A DNA stretch of 48,967 nucleotides, from positions 1-48,967 of IMG/VR virus record IMGVR_UViG_3300006929_000025, one strand, 5' to 3'. The DNA is from a virus. The first letter of the stretch is position 1; each line of letters begins with the position of its first letter. Positions 1 through 7,628 of this stretch are shown here, in pieces. A model generated the notes under the pieces. That model was given only the letters and a program-made list of their open reading frames with translations. It ran no database searches and had not been told where the DNA came from. The position numbers and the translations under genes were made by a program.

Positions 1-137
1 GATAAAAGGGTCATAATTATAATACCCATTATCAATCCTTTTAACCATGATAACCATAAAGTTTCATAGTCATTAATTCTTAATAAATTTTGTACCTTAC
101 CTATCGTTAACTTGTGCCATCTAATAAATTTTTCCAT
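1..137 (-). CDS. Small membrane protein, partial (C-terminus outside window)
   Basis: This reading frame is open from an ATG at 137 to the window edge, 45 codons, and continues beyond it. The peptide begins MEKFIRWHKLTIGKVQNLL and then has a hydrophobic stretch (residues about 28-45, LWLSWLKGLIMGIIIMTLL) that looks like the start of a membrane-spanning segment. Its ATG overlaps the TAA of the glutaredoxin-like gene (TAATG), which suggests translational coupling as the next gene of the same minus-strand operon. No family is recognised. The frame is real by context and start overlap, but only a fragment is visible. Confidence 0.55.
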   Translation of the reverse strand, partial: MEKFIRWHKLTIGKVQNLLRINDYETLWLSWLKGLIMGIIIMTLL

Positions 138-481
138 TATTTCTTTTTTGTATAATTATCTATAATTTCTTTTACCCTTTTTACACCGTCCTCTGGTTTT
201 TCAAAAATAGAAACATTTCCCTTTATACCATTTTGGTTACTTACACAAACGTATTGTGTTTCCCCATCATGTTCTATAATTAATTTAGGTAACCATGGTG
301 GTAGATTTAAGTCTTCTACTAAATCTTTGTGTTCCCATAAAAACTTACCTTTTTCAAGAGGACCGTCCTCGCTAGTATCGTTAACATTTTTATCTTCAAA
401 GTAGATTCCGTTTTCTACTAGTTGTTCTTTAAGTGAAAGACATGTTTCACAGTTGTCTTGTGAGTATAGTGTAATTTCCAT
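137..481 (-). CDS. Glutaredoxin/NrdH-like thioredoxin-fold protein
   Basis: The protein has 114 residues. It opens with a beta strand followed by a CxxC pair (MEITLYSQDNCETC, cysteines 11 and 14), the arrangement of glutaredoxins and NrdH redoxins. A WLPKLII segment near residues 63-69 could be the cis-proline strand that follows the active site in this fold. Such proteins pass electrons to ribonucleotide reductase, and a class II reductase lies at 43526-45430, so a role in deoxynucleotide supply is a reasonable inference. The protein is slightly longer than typical 75-90 residue glutaredoxins, with an insertion between the CxxC helix and the proline strand. The stop overlaps the next ATG, and the start touches the stop of the 204-aa gene upstream. 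Confidence 0.72.
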   Translation of the reverse strand: MEITLYSQDNCETCLSLKEQLVENGIYFEDKNVNDTSEDGPLEKGKFLWEHKDLVEDLNLPPWLPKLIIEHDGETQYVCVSNQNGIKGNVSIFEKPEDGVKRVKEIIDNYTKKK

Positions 482-1095
482 TAATTATCTTTTTTGTGGT
501 TATCTAAAAATTCTTTTTCTATTTCATTTAAACTATCAATACCTTGTGAGGATATTTTATCTAGTATACTATCTAAATCTAAGTTAATTTTTTGTGTTTT
601 CAACCATTCTTCATAAGAAGGTTTATCCTTATCTAAATTTATAGGAAATTTTCCATGCATTATTATTGGCATCATCATTTTTGCCATGTCTCTAAGAATG
701 TTTTCTCTATCTTTATCTTCTTTAAATAATTTTTGTAATTCTTTTAGTTCCTTATCATCTAATTTAATTTTATTTTTTTTAGGTGAAATTAATTTATTAA
801 ATAAGTGTTCCTCCAGTATTGGGTTCATTCTATATGATAACTTTCTAGGTTTAGGCATTAAAAAATAAGTGTTTATTTCTGGTGATAAGAATTCTTCTAA
901 TAAACTAGAGATTTCTTCAAAAGTTGACGTGGATGATAAGCAAGCTATCATCATATGTTCTCCGGTAATAAAACTAATTTCTGGAGTATTAATAATAGTA
1001 TGTAACATATCACTAATATGTGTATATAACTCACGTTCTTTTTCTAGAATTTTCCAATTCCCAAACATAAATAAAAGGTACTGTCTTGTTCTCAT
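481..1095 (-). CDS. Unknown 204-aa phage protein
   Basis: I do not recognise this protein. It has 204 residues with no signal peptide and no clear membrane segment. The N-terminal half (to about residue 90) has mixed hydrophobic stretches; the C-terminal half is rich in Lys, Asp and Glu and probably helical (KIKLDDKELKELQKLFKEDK near residues 107-126). It ends on the ATG of the glutaredoxin-like gene and starts 20 bases after the gp46-like stop, so it belongs to the same minus-strand operon. An AATATTTAT box lies 13 bases upstream of the ATG. A recombination or nucleotide-metabolism accessory role would be only a guess from position. Confidence 0.7.
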   Translation of the reverse strand: MRTRQYLLFMFGNWKILEKERELYTHISDMLHTIINTPEISFITGEHMMIACLSSTSTFEEISSLLEEFLSPEINTYFLMPKPRKLSYRMNPILEEHLFNKLISPKKNKIKLDDKELKELQKLFKEDKDRENILRDMAKMMMPIIMHGKFPINLDKDKPSYEEWLKTQKINLDLDSILDKISSQGIDSLNEIEKEFLDNHKKDN

Positions 1096-1108
1096 AGTTT
1101 CTTTTTTA

Positions 1109-1117
1109 ATAAATATT
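1109..1117 (-). promoter_or_regulatory. AT-rich box AATATTTAT upstream of the 204-aa gene
   Basis: On the coding strand the sequence reads AATATTTAT, ending 13 bases before the ATG at 1095. The same nonamer occurs 5-18 bases upstream of four other minus-strand genes and upstream of the plus-strand gene at 5032. It could be a phage promoter element or an AU-rich translation signal. In an AT-rich genome chance matches are common, so confidence is low. Confidence 0.35.
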
Positions 1118-3446
1118 AAATTATAGATATGTTGTCAACTTTTTTAACTGTGATAACATTTTCACCCCACTCTCTAACTAAAGGATTATGTGTTATGAGT
1201 AAAATGTTATCAAAGTATTCTCTTAACTTCATAAAAAACTCCCCAACCATTTCTAAATTATCATTACTTACTTTACCAAATACCTCATCAAAAACAGTAA
1301 CGTTTGGTTTGGGTAGAGAAGATATCTTCCCTAATACCGCTCTTAAAGCTAATGATGAAATAGTTTTTTCGTATCCTGAAGCAGAAGAAAGTGGTCTAGC
1401 TAATTCACTATCTTTGTCTACCATCCAAAATTCTACTTCATGTTTTTCATTAATTCTTATATCAATGTAAAAATGATTTTCTACCGATAATAAATTATTA
1501 ACTTCCAAATTTAAAGCGGGCACAAAACTTCTAAGTATAACTTTAGGTATTCCATTTTTACCAAAAGCCATTAAATAAGTTTTAAATATTTTTTCAATTT
1601 TTTCTTCTTGTTGGATTTTACTTATTTTATCTTCATTTTCGGTTACGACTCTTTTATTGTGTTCCAATATTATCTGATGATTATTTTTAGTATCAATTGT
1701 TTTATCTTTAAGAATTGTAAAGTTATCTATACTACTTTGTAATTTTAAACTCTTTGACTCTACTTCTTGGTTGTATTCAATTTTCTTTTTATTTAATTCA
1801 TAAGAGTCTATAGAATTTTTATTTTTTTCTAACATTACTTTTATAGAATCTGATTCTAGAGTTTTCTTTTCTTTGATTAGTTTATTTCTATCATAAATTT
1901 CTAATTGTAACTTTAATTTATTAAGTTTTTCTAACTCATTTACAATATTAGTTTCCTTAACAATTTTTTTAGATAACCCATCTTTTGTTTCTACCAACTC
2001 TTTCTTTTTATTTTTAATATCCTCCGTATGGTCTACATCATCTAAGCTTTTTCCACATGTTGGACAAAATTGTGAGGTTTCTAATTGTTTAATAGTTTTT
2101 GTAAAATTTTTAACTTCTGTCTCTAGAATAGTGACTTCTTTACTTATCACATTTTTTTCATTTTCTTTTAGTTGGTATTCTGTGGGATTAAAGTATGTTT
2201 CAGGTTCGACGACCTCTATTTCCTCAATCTCCTTAGTTTTTTCTTCTAATTTTTTTGTATAATCTTCTAAATTACTTTTTAATGATTTTATATCTATTTT
2301 ACTAATACCTTCATCTATATCATTATATTTAGACTCTAGTAAATTATCTTTTTCATTTCTAAAATCTTTTATATCTTTTTCATATTCTTTAATTTCTTTA
2401 TCTGAAACTTTGATTGATTCTTCTTTTTCTTTTATCAGTTCCACTGATTCTTCTATTTCAGTTTTTAAGGTGTTTATATCGTATACATTAGAGATAAGTT
2501 TTTTAGACCAGGTAGAGTACATTTCTTTACAAAATTTTTCTTTTTCTCTCAATAATTCTAACCCAATAAATCTATAAAAAATATTACCTCTTTCTGTGGG
2601 TTTTGCGTCAATAAGTGAGTCTAGGTTGGACCCGGTGGTTAAAATCGTCAGTAAAAAGTCATCTACATTTCCTATAGCTTCTTTAATAAATTTTTCTGTT
2701 TCCCTTCTTTGTTCTCCAGTAAAATTTTGTAAACTCCCATCTTTCATTTTTTTAAAGAACTCTAAATGTGTTCTAACAGACCACTCTCCTTTAGCTGTTT
2801 TTTTTCTTACTACTTTTCTTAAAATAATATAATCTTCACCATCAATTTCTACATCACCTTCTACAATTACCTCATTTTTATTACGAAACTTATTAAATAT
2901 TTCTTCAGCTTTATTAGTTTTAGTGGTGTTGTTAAAAAATAAAAATAGGAGTAAGTCTACAGCTAAAACTGTTTTCCCTCCAAAATTTGGTGGGTTTGAG
3001 TCTATTACTGTTATACCGTCTAATCGTTTAAAGTCTAATACGTTATTATCACCAAAAGAAAGAAAATTAGAAAATTTAATTTTATTTACTACTAACTTTC
3101 TATATCTTTTTTGTAGTATACCTGTTTTGTCTAGACTGGCGTTTACCTTATCATCAAGTCGAGATATGTCACCCCATTCTACGTTAATGTTTTCTTGTTT
3201 AAGAAATTCTTTTAAAAGATTTTTTTGATAGTTTTTGTCCATCACATCTTCACCTAAAGATAATTCTAGTTTTTTACCTTTAACTGATTGTGCTTTACTT
3301 ATGACAGTGACGTTTTTTGAATTATATTTTTTACTAAAATAAGATTTAACTCTTCTTATTCTTTCTTTGGTAAAATTTTCTGGTATGTCTTCCCACACTA
3401 CCCTAACAAAAGGGTTTTTTAACTTTTTTACTCTTTTTAGTTCCAT
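1116..3446 (-). CDS. 46: gp46/SbcC/Rad50-like recombination nuclease ATPase subunit
   Basis: This is an SMC-family ATPase that should pair with the gp47-like nuclease at 4206-5012 to process DNA ends in recombination-dependent replication. In order it shows a P-loop region with NFGGKT (Lys about residue 158), a long coiled coil, a zinc-hook CPTCGK near residue 463, a second coiled coil, a signature-like SASGYEKT and a Walker B-type VTVFDEVFG near the C-terminus. At 776 residues it is longer than T4 gp46 (560), partly because about 115 residues precede the ATPase fold. The frame is also open to a TTG at 3482, but the ATG at 3446 avoids a 23-base overlap with the upstream gene and is preferred. 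The first glycine of the P-loop is replaced (NPPNFGGKT), which is unusual. Confidence 0.92.
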   Translation of the reverse strand: MELKRVKKLKNPFVRVVWEDIPENFTKERIRRVKSYFSKKYNSKNVTVISKAQSVKGKKLELSLGEDVMDKNYQKNLLKEFLKQENINVEWGDISRLDDKVNASLDKTGILQKRYRKLVVNKIKFSNFLSFGDNNVLDFKRLDGITVIDSNPPNFGGKTVLAVDLLLFLFFNNTTKTNKAEEIFNKFRNKNEVIVEGDVEIDGEDYIILRKVVRKKTAKGEWSVRTHLEFFKKMKDGSLQNFTGEQRRETEKFIKEAIGNVDDFLLTILTTGSNLDSLIDAKPTERGNIFYRFIGLELLREKEKFCKEMYSTWSKKLISNVYDINTLKTEIEESVELIKEKEESIKVSDKEIKEYEKDIKDFRNEKDNLLESKYNDIDEGISKIDIKSLKSNLEDYTKKLEEKTKEIEEIEVVEPETYFNPTEYQLKENEKNVISKEVTILETEVKNFTKTIKQLETSQFCPTCGKSLDDVDHTEDIKNKKKELVETKDGLSKKIVKETNIVNELEKLNKLKLQLEIYDRNKLIKEKKTLESDSIKVMLEKNKNSIDSYELNKKKIEYNQEVESKSLKLQSSIDNFTILKDKTIDTKNNHQIILEHNKRVVTENEDKISKIQQEEKIEKIFKTYLMAFGKNGIPKVILRSFVPALNLEVNNLLSVENHFYIDIRINEKHEVEFWMVDKDSELARPLSSASGYEKTISSLALRAVLGKISSLPKPNVTVFDEVFGKVSNDNLEMVGEFFMKLREYFDNILLITHNPLVREWGENVITVKKVDNISII

Positions 3447-3459
3447 ACCGTTTTCATTG

Positions 3460-3765
3460 TTATTTAGGTCTATTTTCCTCAAACCATTCTACCATCGCAT
3501 TAAGAGCCCACACTGAACCACTAGCTAACATACCGTCAAAAAATATGTTAGTATAAGGTATAATTACCATAGGTAGTGTTGGGGAATAAAAAGCTAAGGA
3601 GAAAAAGAATCCGACCCAGGTAGACGTACACATCATACATGAGATTAGGTCTCCAAAAAATGTAGAGTGTTTTTTTATCCAATCTCTTGGTGTATCGAAT
3701 ATTCCTCCAAATACAAGTATTTGAGACATTCCGTAAGCTGCTAAAATCCAAATTAATATTTCCAT
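3460..3765 (-). CDS. Small membrane protein with CxxC, DUF1360-like
   Basis: The protein has 101 residues. An N-terminal hydrophobic segment (ILIWILAAYGMSQILVFGG, about residues 3-21) is followed by a hydrophilic DTPRDWIKK stretch, a CMMC pair near residues 43-46, and one or two more hydrophobic segments (about residues 50-75). This layout resembles short DUF1360-type membrane proteins seen in phages and bacteria; the assignment is from pattern memory and is not certain. It lies between the two recombination-nuclease subunit genes with only a one-base gap to the upstream coiled-coil gene, so it is co-transcribed with them. A function at the inner membrane during infection is possible; nothing in the sequence defines it. 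Confidence 0.7.
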   Translation of the reverse strand: MEILIWILAAYGMSQILVFGGIFDTPRDWIKKHSTFFGDLISCMMCTSTWVGFFFSLAFYSPTLPMVIIPYTNIFFDGMLASGSVWALNAMVEWFEENRPK

Positions 3766-3766
3766 G

Positions 3767-4213
3767 TTATTCTATATATGTATCGTTTATGTTTGAGGTC
3801 TTAAGGTATTTTGCTCTCCTATTGACTGTTACTTTTTTGAAGTGTTCAAGCACATCTTCCATTTGTTCCATTCTTTCTTGTTGTTCTTTTATTAAATTAT
3901 CCTTATTTTGTAATTCTTTTTTGAGTTTTTCTAGTTCTTCAATTAACTGAGTATCTTTAACTTCTTTGGTTACAATTTTTTCTACTATAACCTCTTTTTC
4001 TACTGGTATTTCTTTTATAACTTCTTTTACTATTTCTTTTTCTACGGGAACTTCTTGTATCTGGGATTTAGGTAAAAATGGTGCTACACCATATTTGTCC
4101 AAAGTAAGTCCATCCTTAGTACATTTAATTATAAAATCTACCGTATCTTCTATTTCATTGAGTTTACAGTAGTCTTCAATATTTTTATTTAAATTTTTAG
4201 GTAAATTAACCAT
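3767..4213 (-). CDS. Coiled-coil protein encoded between gp46- and gp47-like genes
   Basis: The protein has 148 residues. Residues 1-45 form a compact helical segment starting NLPKNLNKNIEDYCKLN. Next is a low-complexity Val/Glu/Lys stretch with repeated PVEKE units (about residues 55-87), then a coiled coil (about residues 92-128) and a basic tail. No enzyme motif is seen. The last codons of the gp47-like gene overlap its start by 8 bases, and its stop is one base from the next gene. The position suggests an accessory to the recombination complex or a scaffold. The repeated VEKE(I/V)(V/I) pattern probably makes an extended helix or rod. No family is recognised with confidence. Confidence 0.72.
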   Translation of the reverse strand: MVNLPKNLNKNIEDYCKLNEIEDTVDFIIKCTKDGLTLDKYGVAPFLPKSQIQEVPVEKEIVKEVIKEIPVEKEVIVEKIVTKEVKDTQLIEELEKLKKELQNKDNLIKEQQERMEQMEDVLEHFKKVTVNRRAKYLKTSNINDTYIE

Positions 4214-5012
4214 TTGTTAAAATTTCTTTTTGTTCTTCAATATCTAAAATATCGTTTATTTTAAAACTTAAAAAAGGTTGTGGATTTTCTAAGTCTTTAA
4301 AAATATAGGAAAAATCTTCCAGATTAAAAATACCATAACCATGATTTTTTACATTTTCTCCATAATTTTGACATATCGTAGAACCAACCATATACGCTTT
4401 ATTATTATTAGGTATATCAAATATTTGTCTTTTATGTATATCACCTGCTAATACTACATCACACCCTTCAAATCTTTCCGCGTCATACCCTTCTTCGAAT
4501 TGGAAACCTATGTCTGTTTTTAACCCTATAATAGGACCGTGAAATAAACCTATTTTGGTTTTATCTGTATCTGGGATATCTGGTCTTTCATTTTCTTCCA
4601 CTAGTGAATATACACACCAAAGTATATTTTTATCTTCATAAACACCCTTATGTTTATAATAAGTTATGTTAGGATTATTTAAATTTTCCACTATAGGTGT
4701 TATAGCATCTAAGCGGTCTTGGTTGTTTTCTAAAAAATCATGATTACCGATTAAGTAAATAGTGGGACATATTTTTGCAGTTTCTGTCATCCACCAACTT
4801 ACTAATCTAACCAACTCTGGTGTCATCTGATTTTTAGAATGTACCAAATCACCAGTAAACACAATCCTATCTGGTTTAATTTTTTTCCACTCTTCTAAAG
4901 CACTTTCTAATATTGATTTATCTCTTTGGTGGTGCTTGTAAAGTTTAAGATGTAGGTCTGAATAATGTACAATTGTTTTTATCATGTTATAATTATAATA
5001 AAATTGCCTCAT
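4206..5012 (-). CDS. 47: gp47/SbcD/Mre11-like metallophosphoesterase nuclease subunit
   Basis: This is the nuclease partner of the gp46-like ATPase. All calcineurin-type metallophosphoesterase motifs are visible in order: YSDLHLK (Asp and His ligands), VFTGDLVHS, LIGNHDF, LFHGP and LAGDIHKRQ. The protein is shorter than T4 gp47 (339 residues), and little follows the catalytic domain. The ATG at 5012 gives 268 residues beginning MRQFYYNYN; a second ATG at 4985 begins MIKTIVHYSDLHL, directly at the first strand of the fold, and is a serious alternative. The 5012 start has an ATATTT box five bases upstream, as do three nearby genes, which favours it slightly. The gene is divergent from the 597-aa gene across 19 bases. 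Confidence 0.93.
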   Translation of the reverse strand: MRQFYYNYNMIKTIVHYSDLHLKLYKHHQRDKSILESALEEWKKIKPDRIVFTGDLVHSKNQMTPELVRLVSWWMTETAKICPTIYLIGNHDFLENNQDRLDAITPIVENLNNPNITYYKHKGVYEDKNILWCVYSLVEENERPDIPDTDKTKIGLFHGPIIGLKTDIGFQFEEGYDAERFEGCDVVLAGDIHKRQIFDIPNNNKAYMVGSTICQNYGENVKNHGYGIFNLEDFSYIFKDLENPQPFLSFKINDILDIEEQKEILTNG

Positions 5013-5031
5013 CTTTCAAATATTTATTAGT
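5013..5031. promoter_or_regulatory. Divergent 19-bp intergenic region with palindromic AAATATTT
   Basis: The whole space between two divergent genes is 19 bases and contains the palindrome AAATATTT at 5018-5025. Read toward the minus strand, ATATTT is five bases from the ATG at 5012. Read toward the plus strand, it is six bases from the ATG at 5032. If these boxes are minus-7/minus-10 elements, one palindrome could serve both directions and the transcripts would be nearly leaderless. This is inference from sequence only. Confidence 0.4.
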
Positions 5032-6825
5032 ATGAAGATTATTGTTACAAAACATCAGTTAAAAACTTTAAAGGAACAAACTCCGGATAATGAAGAAATG
5101 ATATCAACTGAACCCTTAGTTGTCAATTATAAAAATAGAGCTTCGGGTAATTGGAGGTATTTCTTTAATGATGTTTCTGGAGTAACCCCAGAAGAAATAA
5201 AAAATTATAAAGAAATTATTTTAAGAGCTGATGGTGAAGACGATATTCCTGTTAATACTAGTTTATTATCTTTTAACTTTTGGCCTAATTTAAGTATTTC
5301 TAAAAAAGAAAAAATTAGTGAACCTTCGGATGATAGACCGTCATCTAATGTTATAATAAATAATAAATTATTGTACAATAATAATTTTCTCTATACTCAA
5401 GTAGAGTCGAGGAGCCCTTTTCGTCAAACAGTTAAGCAAGCTATTAAAGATGTGTGGAGTAACACAGACAACTGGGGAATGGGCAATGTACCAGAGGGAA
5501 GTAGTAGAAACCCAGGAGTTATTAATTTTGAACTTGCATGTGGAACTGATGACTGGTCTATATTAAACTATTTTGAGGGTAATACACGTGTTTTAAGAGA
5601 ACTTTTAAAGATTTATAAAGACGAGGTAAGTGAAGAGTGGAATAGAGATGATTTTTTACCATGGATTATCGATAATAAAATAAGGTTATTTGGTCCTGGT
5701 GATATAGTTAAAGTTCTTGCAAATGAGAATAGGGAAACCCAATGTATAGGAGAAAGAAGAGAACGGATGGGTGAAGAATGGTTAAGGTCTTGGTATAAAG
5801 ATAATGGTTTAGGTAATGTTAAAATTGAATCTGGGTGTCCTGGTGATACTCTAGATAGAACTTGTGGTCAAGATATGAGAATTTATAGAGAGGATGGTTC
5901 GATGGATTATTATCAAGTTAAACCTTTAAAAAAAGGAGTATATAAAACAGAAAGATTTCCTTATGAAGTAGAGTCTGCGGCTTTACCTAAAGAAGGATAT
6001 CCTATAGATGTTAATTATTTATTTGTAAGTAGTCCTAATTCAAGTAACCCTAAATTTATTGTTTTTAAAAATGAAGGACAAAAACATATGAGAGGTATCT
6101 ATTATGGTAAAATAGGTTTTAATAATCCACCGATTACTTCTCCCACACAATTAAAATCAAATATGAAAGAATCTACATTAAAAATTAAAATTACAGAACA
6201 ACAAGCGGAAGAATTATCTAAAAATACAGCGGAAGAAAGAAGAATAAGAACAATGTTAAAAGATATGGTAGGAAGAGCTCCTTGGTTAGTAGATGAAGGT
6301 TATGAACTGGAGTTCTTTGAACCTACTCAATCTAGTACTGCGATGTTACTTCATCATGATAAAACAAAATACCAATGGAATAGAGAAGTGATGGAAGAAA
6401 TTATAGAACCAGTATTTAGACTGTATGGGTTTGAGGATGATGAAAAAGACTTCGTATATGCTTTATTTATACAAAATATGGCTAATGACCCAAGCCATAC
6501 TTTTACTGAATTAATTATACCTTCACCTTTCCCATTTAAAACAGGAAATTACAGAAATAGTGGTGGTACTAGTAGACAGGGTGAATTAGATGGTTACCAT
6601 AGAGACGATATAGAAAAAGTATTTGGACCACCCGTCTATGATGAACCTAGTCCAGATGGAAAAGTACAAATGGAATGGGTTATAGAGTTTCCTGATGGTA
6701 CTACAGCTACCATATACGATTATAAACAATATGATGTAGCTACCGAAGATATTGATTATTGGAGTATTGGTGGACACAAACCTTTAGCTGCTTACTATGT
6801 TAAAAAAGCGATGGGAATTATTTAA
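5032..6825 (+). CDS. Two-part phage protein: PD-(D/E)XK nuclease-like domain plus conserved phage domain
   Basis: The protein has 597 residues. It starts MKIIVTKHQLKTLKEQ, an amphipathic tag ending in L-K-E that resembles prohead-protease-cleaved capsid-targeting peptides of T4-like phages. Around residues 235-310 are E/D/QxK-spaced residues (GERRERMGEEW, then CGQDMRIY and YYQVKP) that fit a divergent PD-(D/E)XK nuclease core. A second tag-like segment, TLKIKITEQQAEELSKN, begins near residue 382, after an in-frame ATG at 6163. The C-terminal domain ends with VFGPP, EWVIEFPDG, TIYDYK and WSIGGH, a pattern I associate with small conserved phage proteins of unknown function. The whole looks like a fusion of two tagged proteins. 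It is one of only two plus-strand genes here. Delivery in the capsid is a hypothesis. Confidence 0.8.
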   Translation: MKIIVTKHQLKTLKEQTPDNEEMISTEPLVVNYKNRASGNWRYFFNDVSGVTPEEIKNYKEIILRADGEDDIPVNTSLLSFNFWPNLSISKKEKISEPSDDRPSSNVIINNKLLYNNNFLYTQVESRSPFRQTVKQAIKDVWSNTDNWGMGNVPEGSSRNPGVINFELACGTDDWSILNYFEGNTRVLRELLKIYKDEVSEEWNRDDFLPWIIDNKIRLFGPGDIVKVLANENRETQCIGERRERMGEEWLRSWYKDNGLGNVKIESGCPGDTLDRTCGQDMRIYREDGSMDYYQVKPLKKGVYKTERFPYEVESAALPKEGYPIDVNYLFVSSPNSSNPKFIVFKNEGQKHMRGIYYGKIGFNNPPITSPTQLKSNMKESTLKIKITEQQAEELSKNTAEERRIRTMLKDMVGRAPWLVDEGYELEFFEPTQSSTAMLLHHDKTKYQWNREVMEEIIEPVFRLYGFEDDEKDFVYALFIQNMANDPSHTFTELIIPSPFPFKTGNYRNSGGTSRQGELDGYHRDDIEKVFGPPVYDEPSPDGKVQMEWVIEFPDGTTATIYDYKQYDVATEDIDYWSIGGHKPLAAYYVKKAMGII

Positions 6826-6849
6826 CCTCTTTCCTTCCCTAAATTTTTA

Positions 6850-6858
6850 CCTATATTT
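6850..6858 (+). promoter_or_regulatory. CCTATATTT box upstream of the PD-(D/E)XK nuclease gene
   Basis: CCTATATTT ends exactly five bases before the ATG at 6864. The same nonamer with the same five-base spacing precedes the primase ATG at 8534. It partly matches the Bacteroidota minus-7 element TAnnTTTG, but no minus-33 TTG is apparent here. The matching spacing is the main support. Confidence 0.4.
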
Positions 6859-6863
6859 TTAAA

Positions 6864-7628
6864 ATGGAAATTACACGAGAACTAGCAAAATTTAACCATA
6901 TTAAATTTCACGATAAAGAACATAAGTATTATCTTAATGGTAAAAAAATGTCATCAGTAACACAATTAATAGGTAAATTTAAACAATCTTTTGACACCGA
7001 TTACTGGTCTGAAAAAAAAGCTAAAGAAAGAGGTATACTAAAAGAAGACATCCTTAAAGAATGGAAATATAAAGCAGATTTTGCTACTCAAAAAGGTTCT
7101 GCATTTCACGCTTTTGCTGAAAACTATCTTTTTAATAAAGTATTTCCATTTCCTGAGGAGGAGATGACTTCTGTTTTAGGAAGTGTAGAAAATATGTTAG
7201 AATGTAGGGAAGCTCTTAATCATATTATAAAATTATTTAAAAAATTCTATGAGGACTCTTTTGAAAAATTAGTACCTGTAAGAGCAGAACTAGTTGTTGG
7301 TGATGAGGAGTTAGGTTTGTGTGGGATGGTTGACCAGTTATTCTGGAACGAGAAAAGTGGGATGTTAGAAATATGGGACTGGAAAACAAATAAAGAAATT
7401 AAAGAAAGAAATAAGTGGCAACAGTTTAAGGACCCTATAAGTCACTTGGATGTTTGTGAACTAAACACATATTCATTACAACTTTCTACTTACAAATATA
7501 TTATTGAGAAAAATACTAACCTTAAGTTAGGTGAGTCTTACATTGTCTGGTTAAATGAAAAAAATGATAACTATAAAGTATTTAAATGTCATGACTTTCA
7601 AGAAGAGGTTGTTAATATACTAAAGTAG
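6864..7628 (+). CDS. PD-(D/E)XK exonuclease, RecB/Cas4-like
   Basis: The protein has 254 residues with the full RecB-family nuclease set: a helix with GSAFHAFAE (His 82, Glu 86), Glu 142 in AELVVG, GMVDQLF (Asp 157), EIWDWKTN (Asp 172, Lys 174) and the QxxxY motif QLSTY (Gln 206, Tyr 210). The N-terminal SSVTQLI and DTDYWSEKKA segments also occur in phage single-domain nucleases of this family. It likely degrades or resects DNA in recombination, or helps break down host DNA. It follows the 597-aa gene by 38 bases on the plus strand and overlaps the convergent primase gene by 9 bases. No fusion or truncation is seen. Confidence 0.9.
   Translation: MEITRELAKFNHIKFHDKEHKYYLNGKKMSSVTQLIGKFKQSFDTDYWSEKKAKERGILKEDILKEWKYKADFATQKGSAFHAFAENYLFNKVFPFPEEEMTSVLGSVENMLECREALNHIIKLFKKFYEDSFEKLVPVRAELVVGDEELGLCGMVDQLFWNEKSGMLEIWDWKTNKEIKERNKWQQFKDPISHLDVCELNTYSLQLSTYKYIIEKNTNLKLGESYIVWLNEKNDNYKVFKCHDFQEEVVNILK

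Noticed and set aside
869-1126. 85-aa plus-strand hydrophobic frame
   Set aside because: Antisense to the 204-aa gene, whose frame is better supported by operon context; hydrophobic antisense frames are expected in AT-rich genes.
3447-3482. TTG start for the gp46-like gene, adding 12 residues
   Set aside because: It would overlap the upstream gene by 23 bases and add a polar Asn-rich peptide; the ATG at 3446 is simpler. It cannot be fully excluded.
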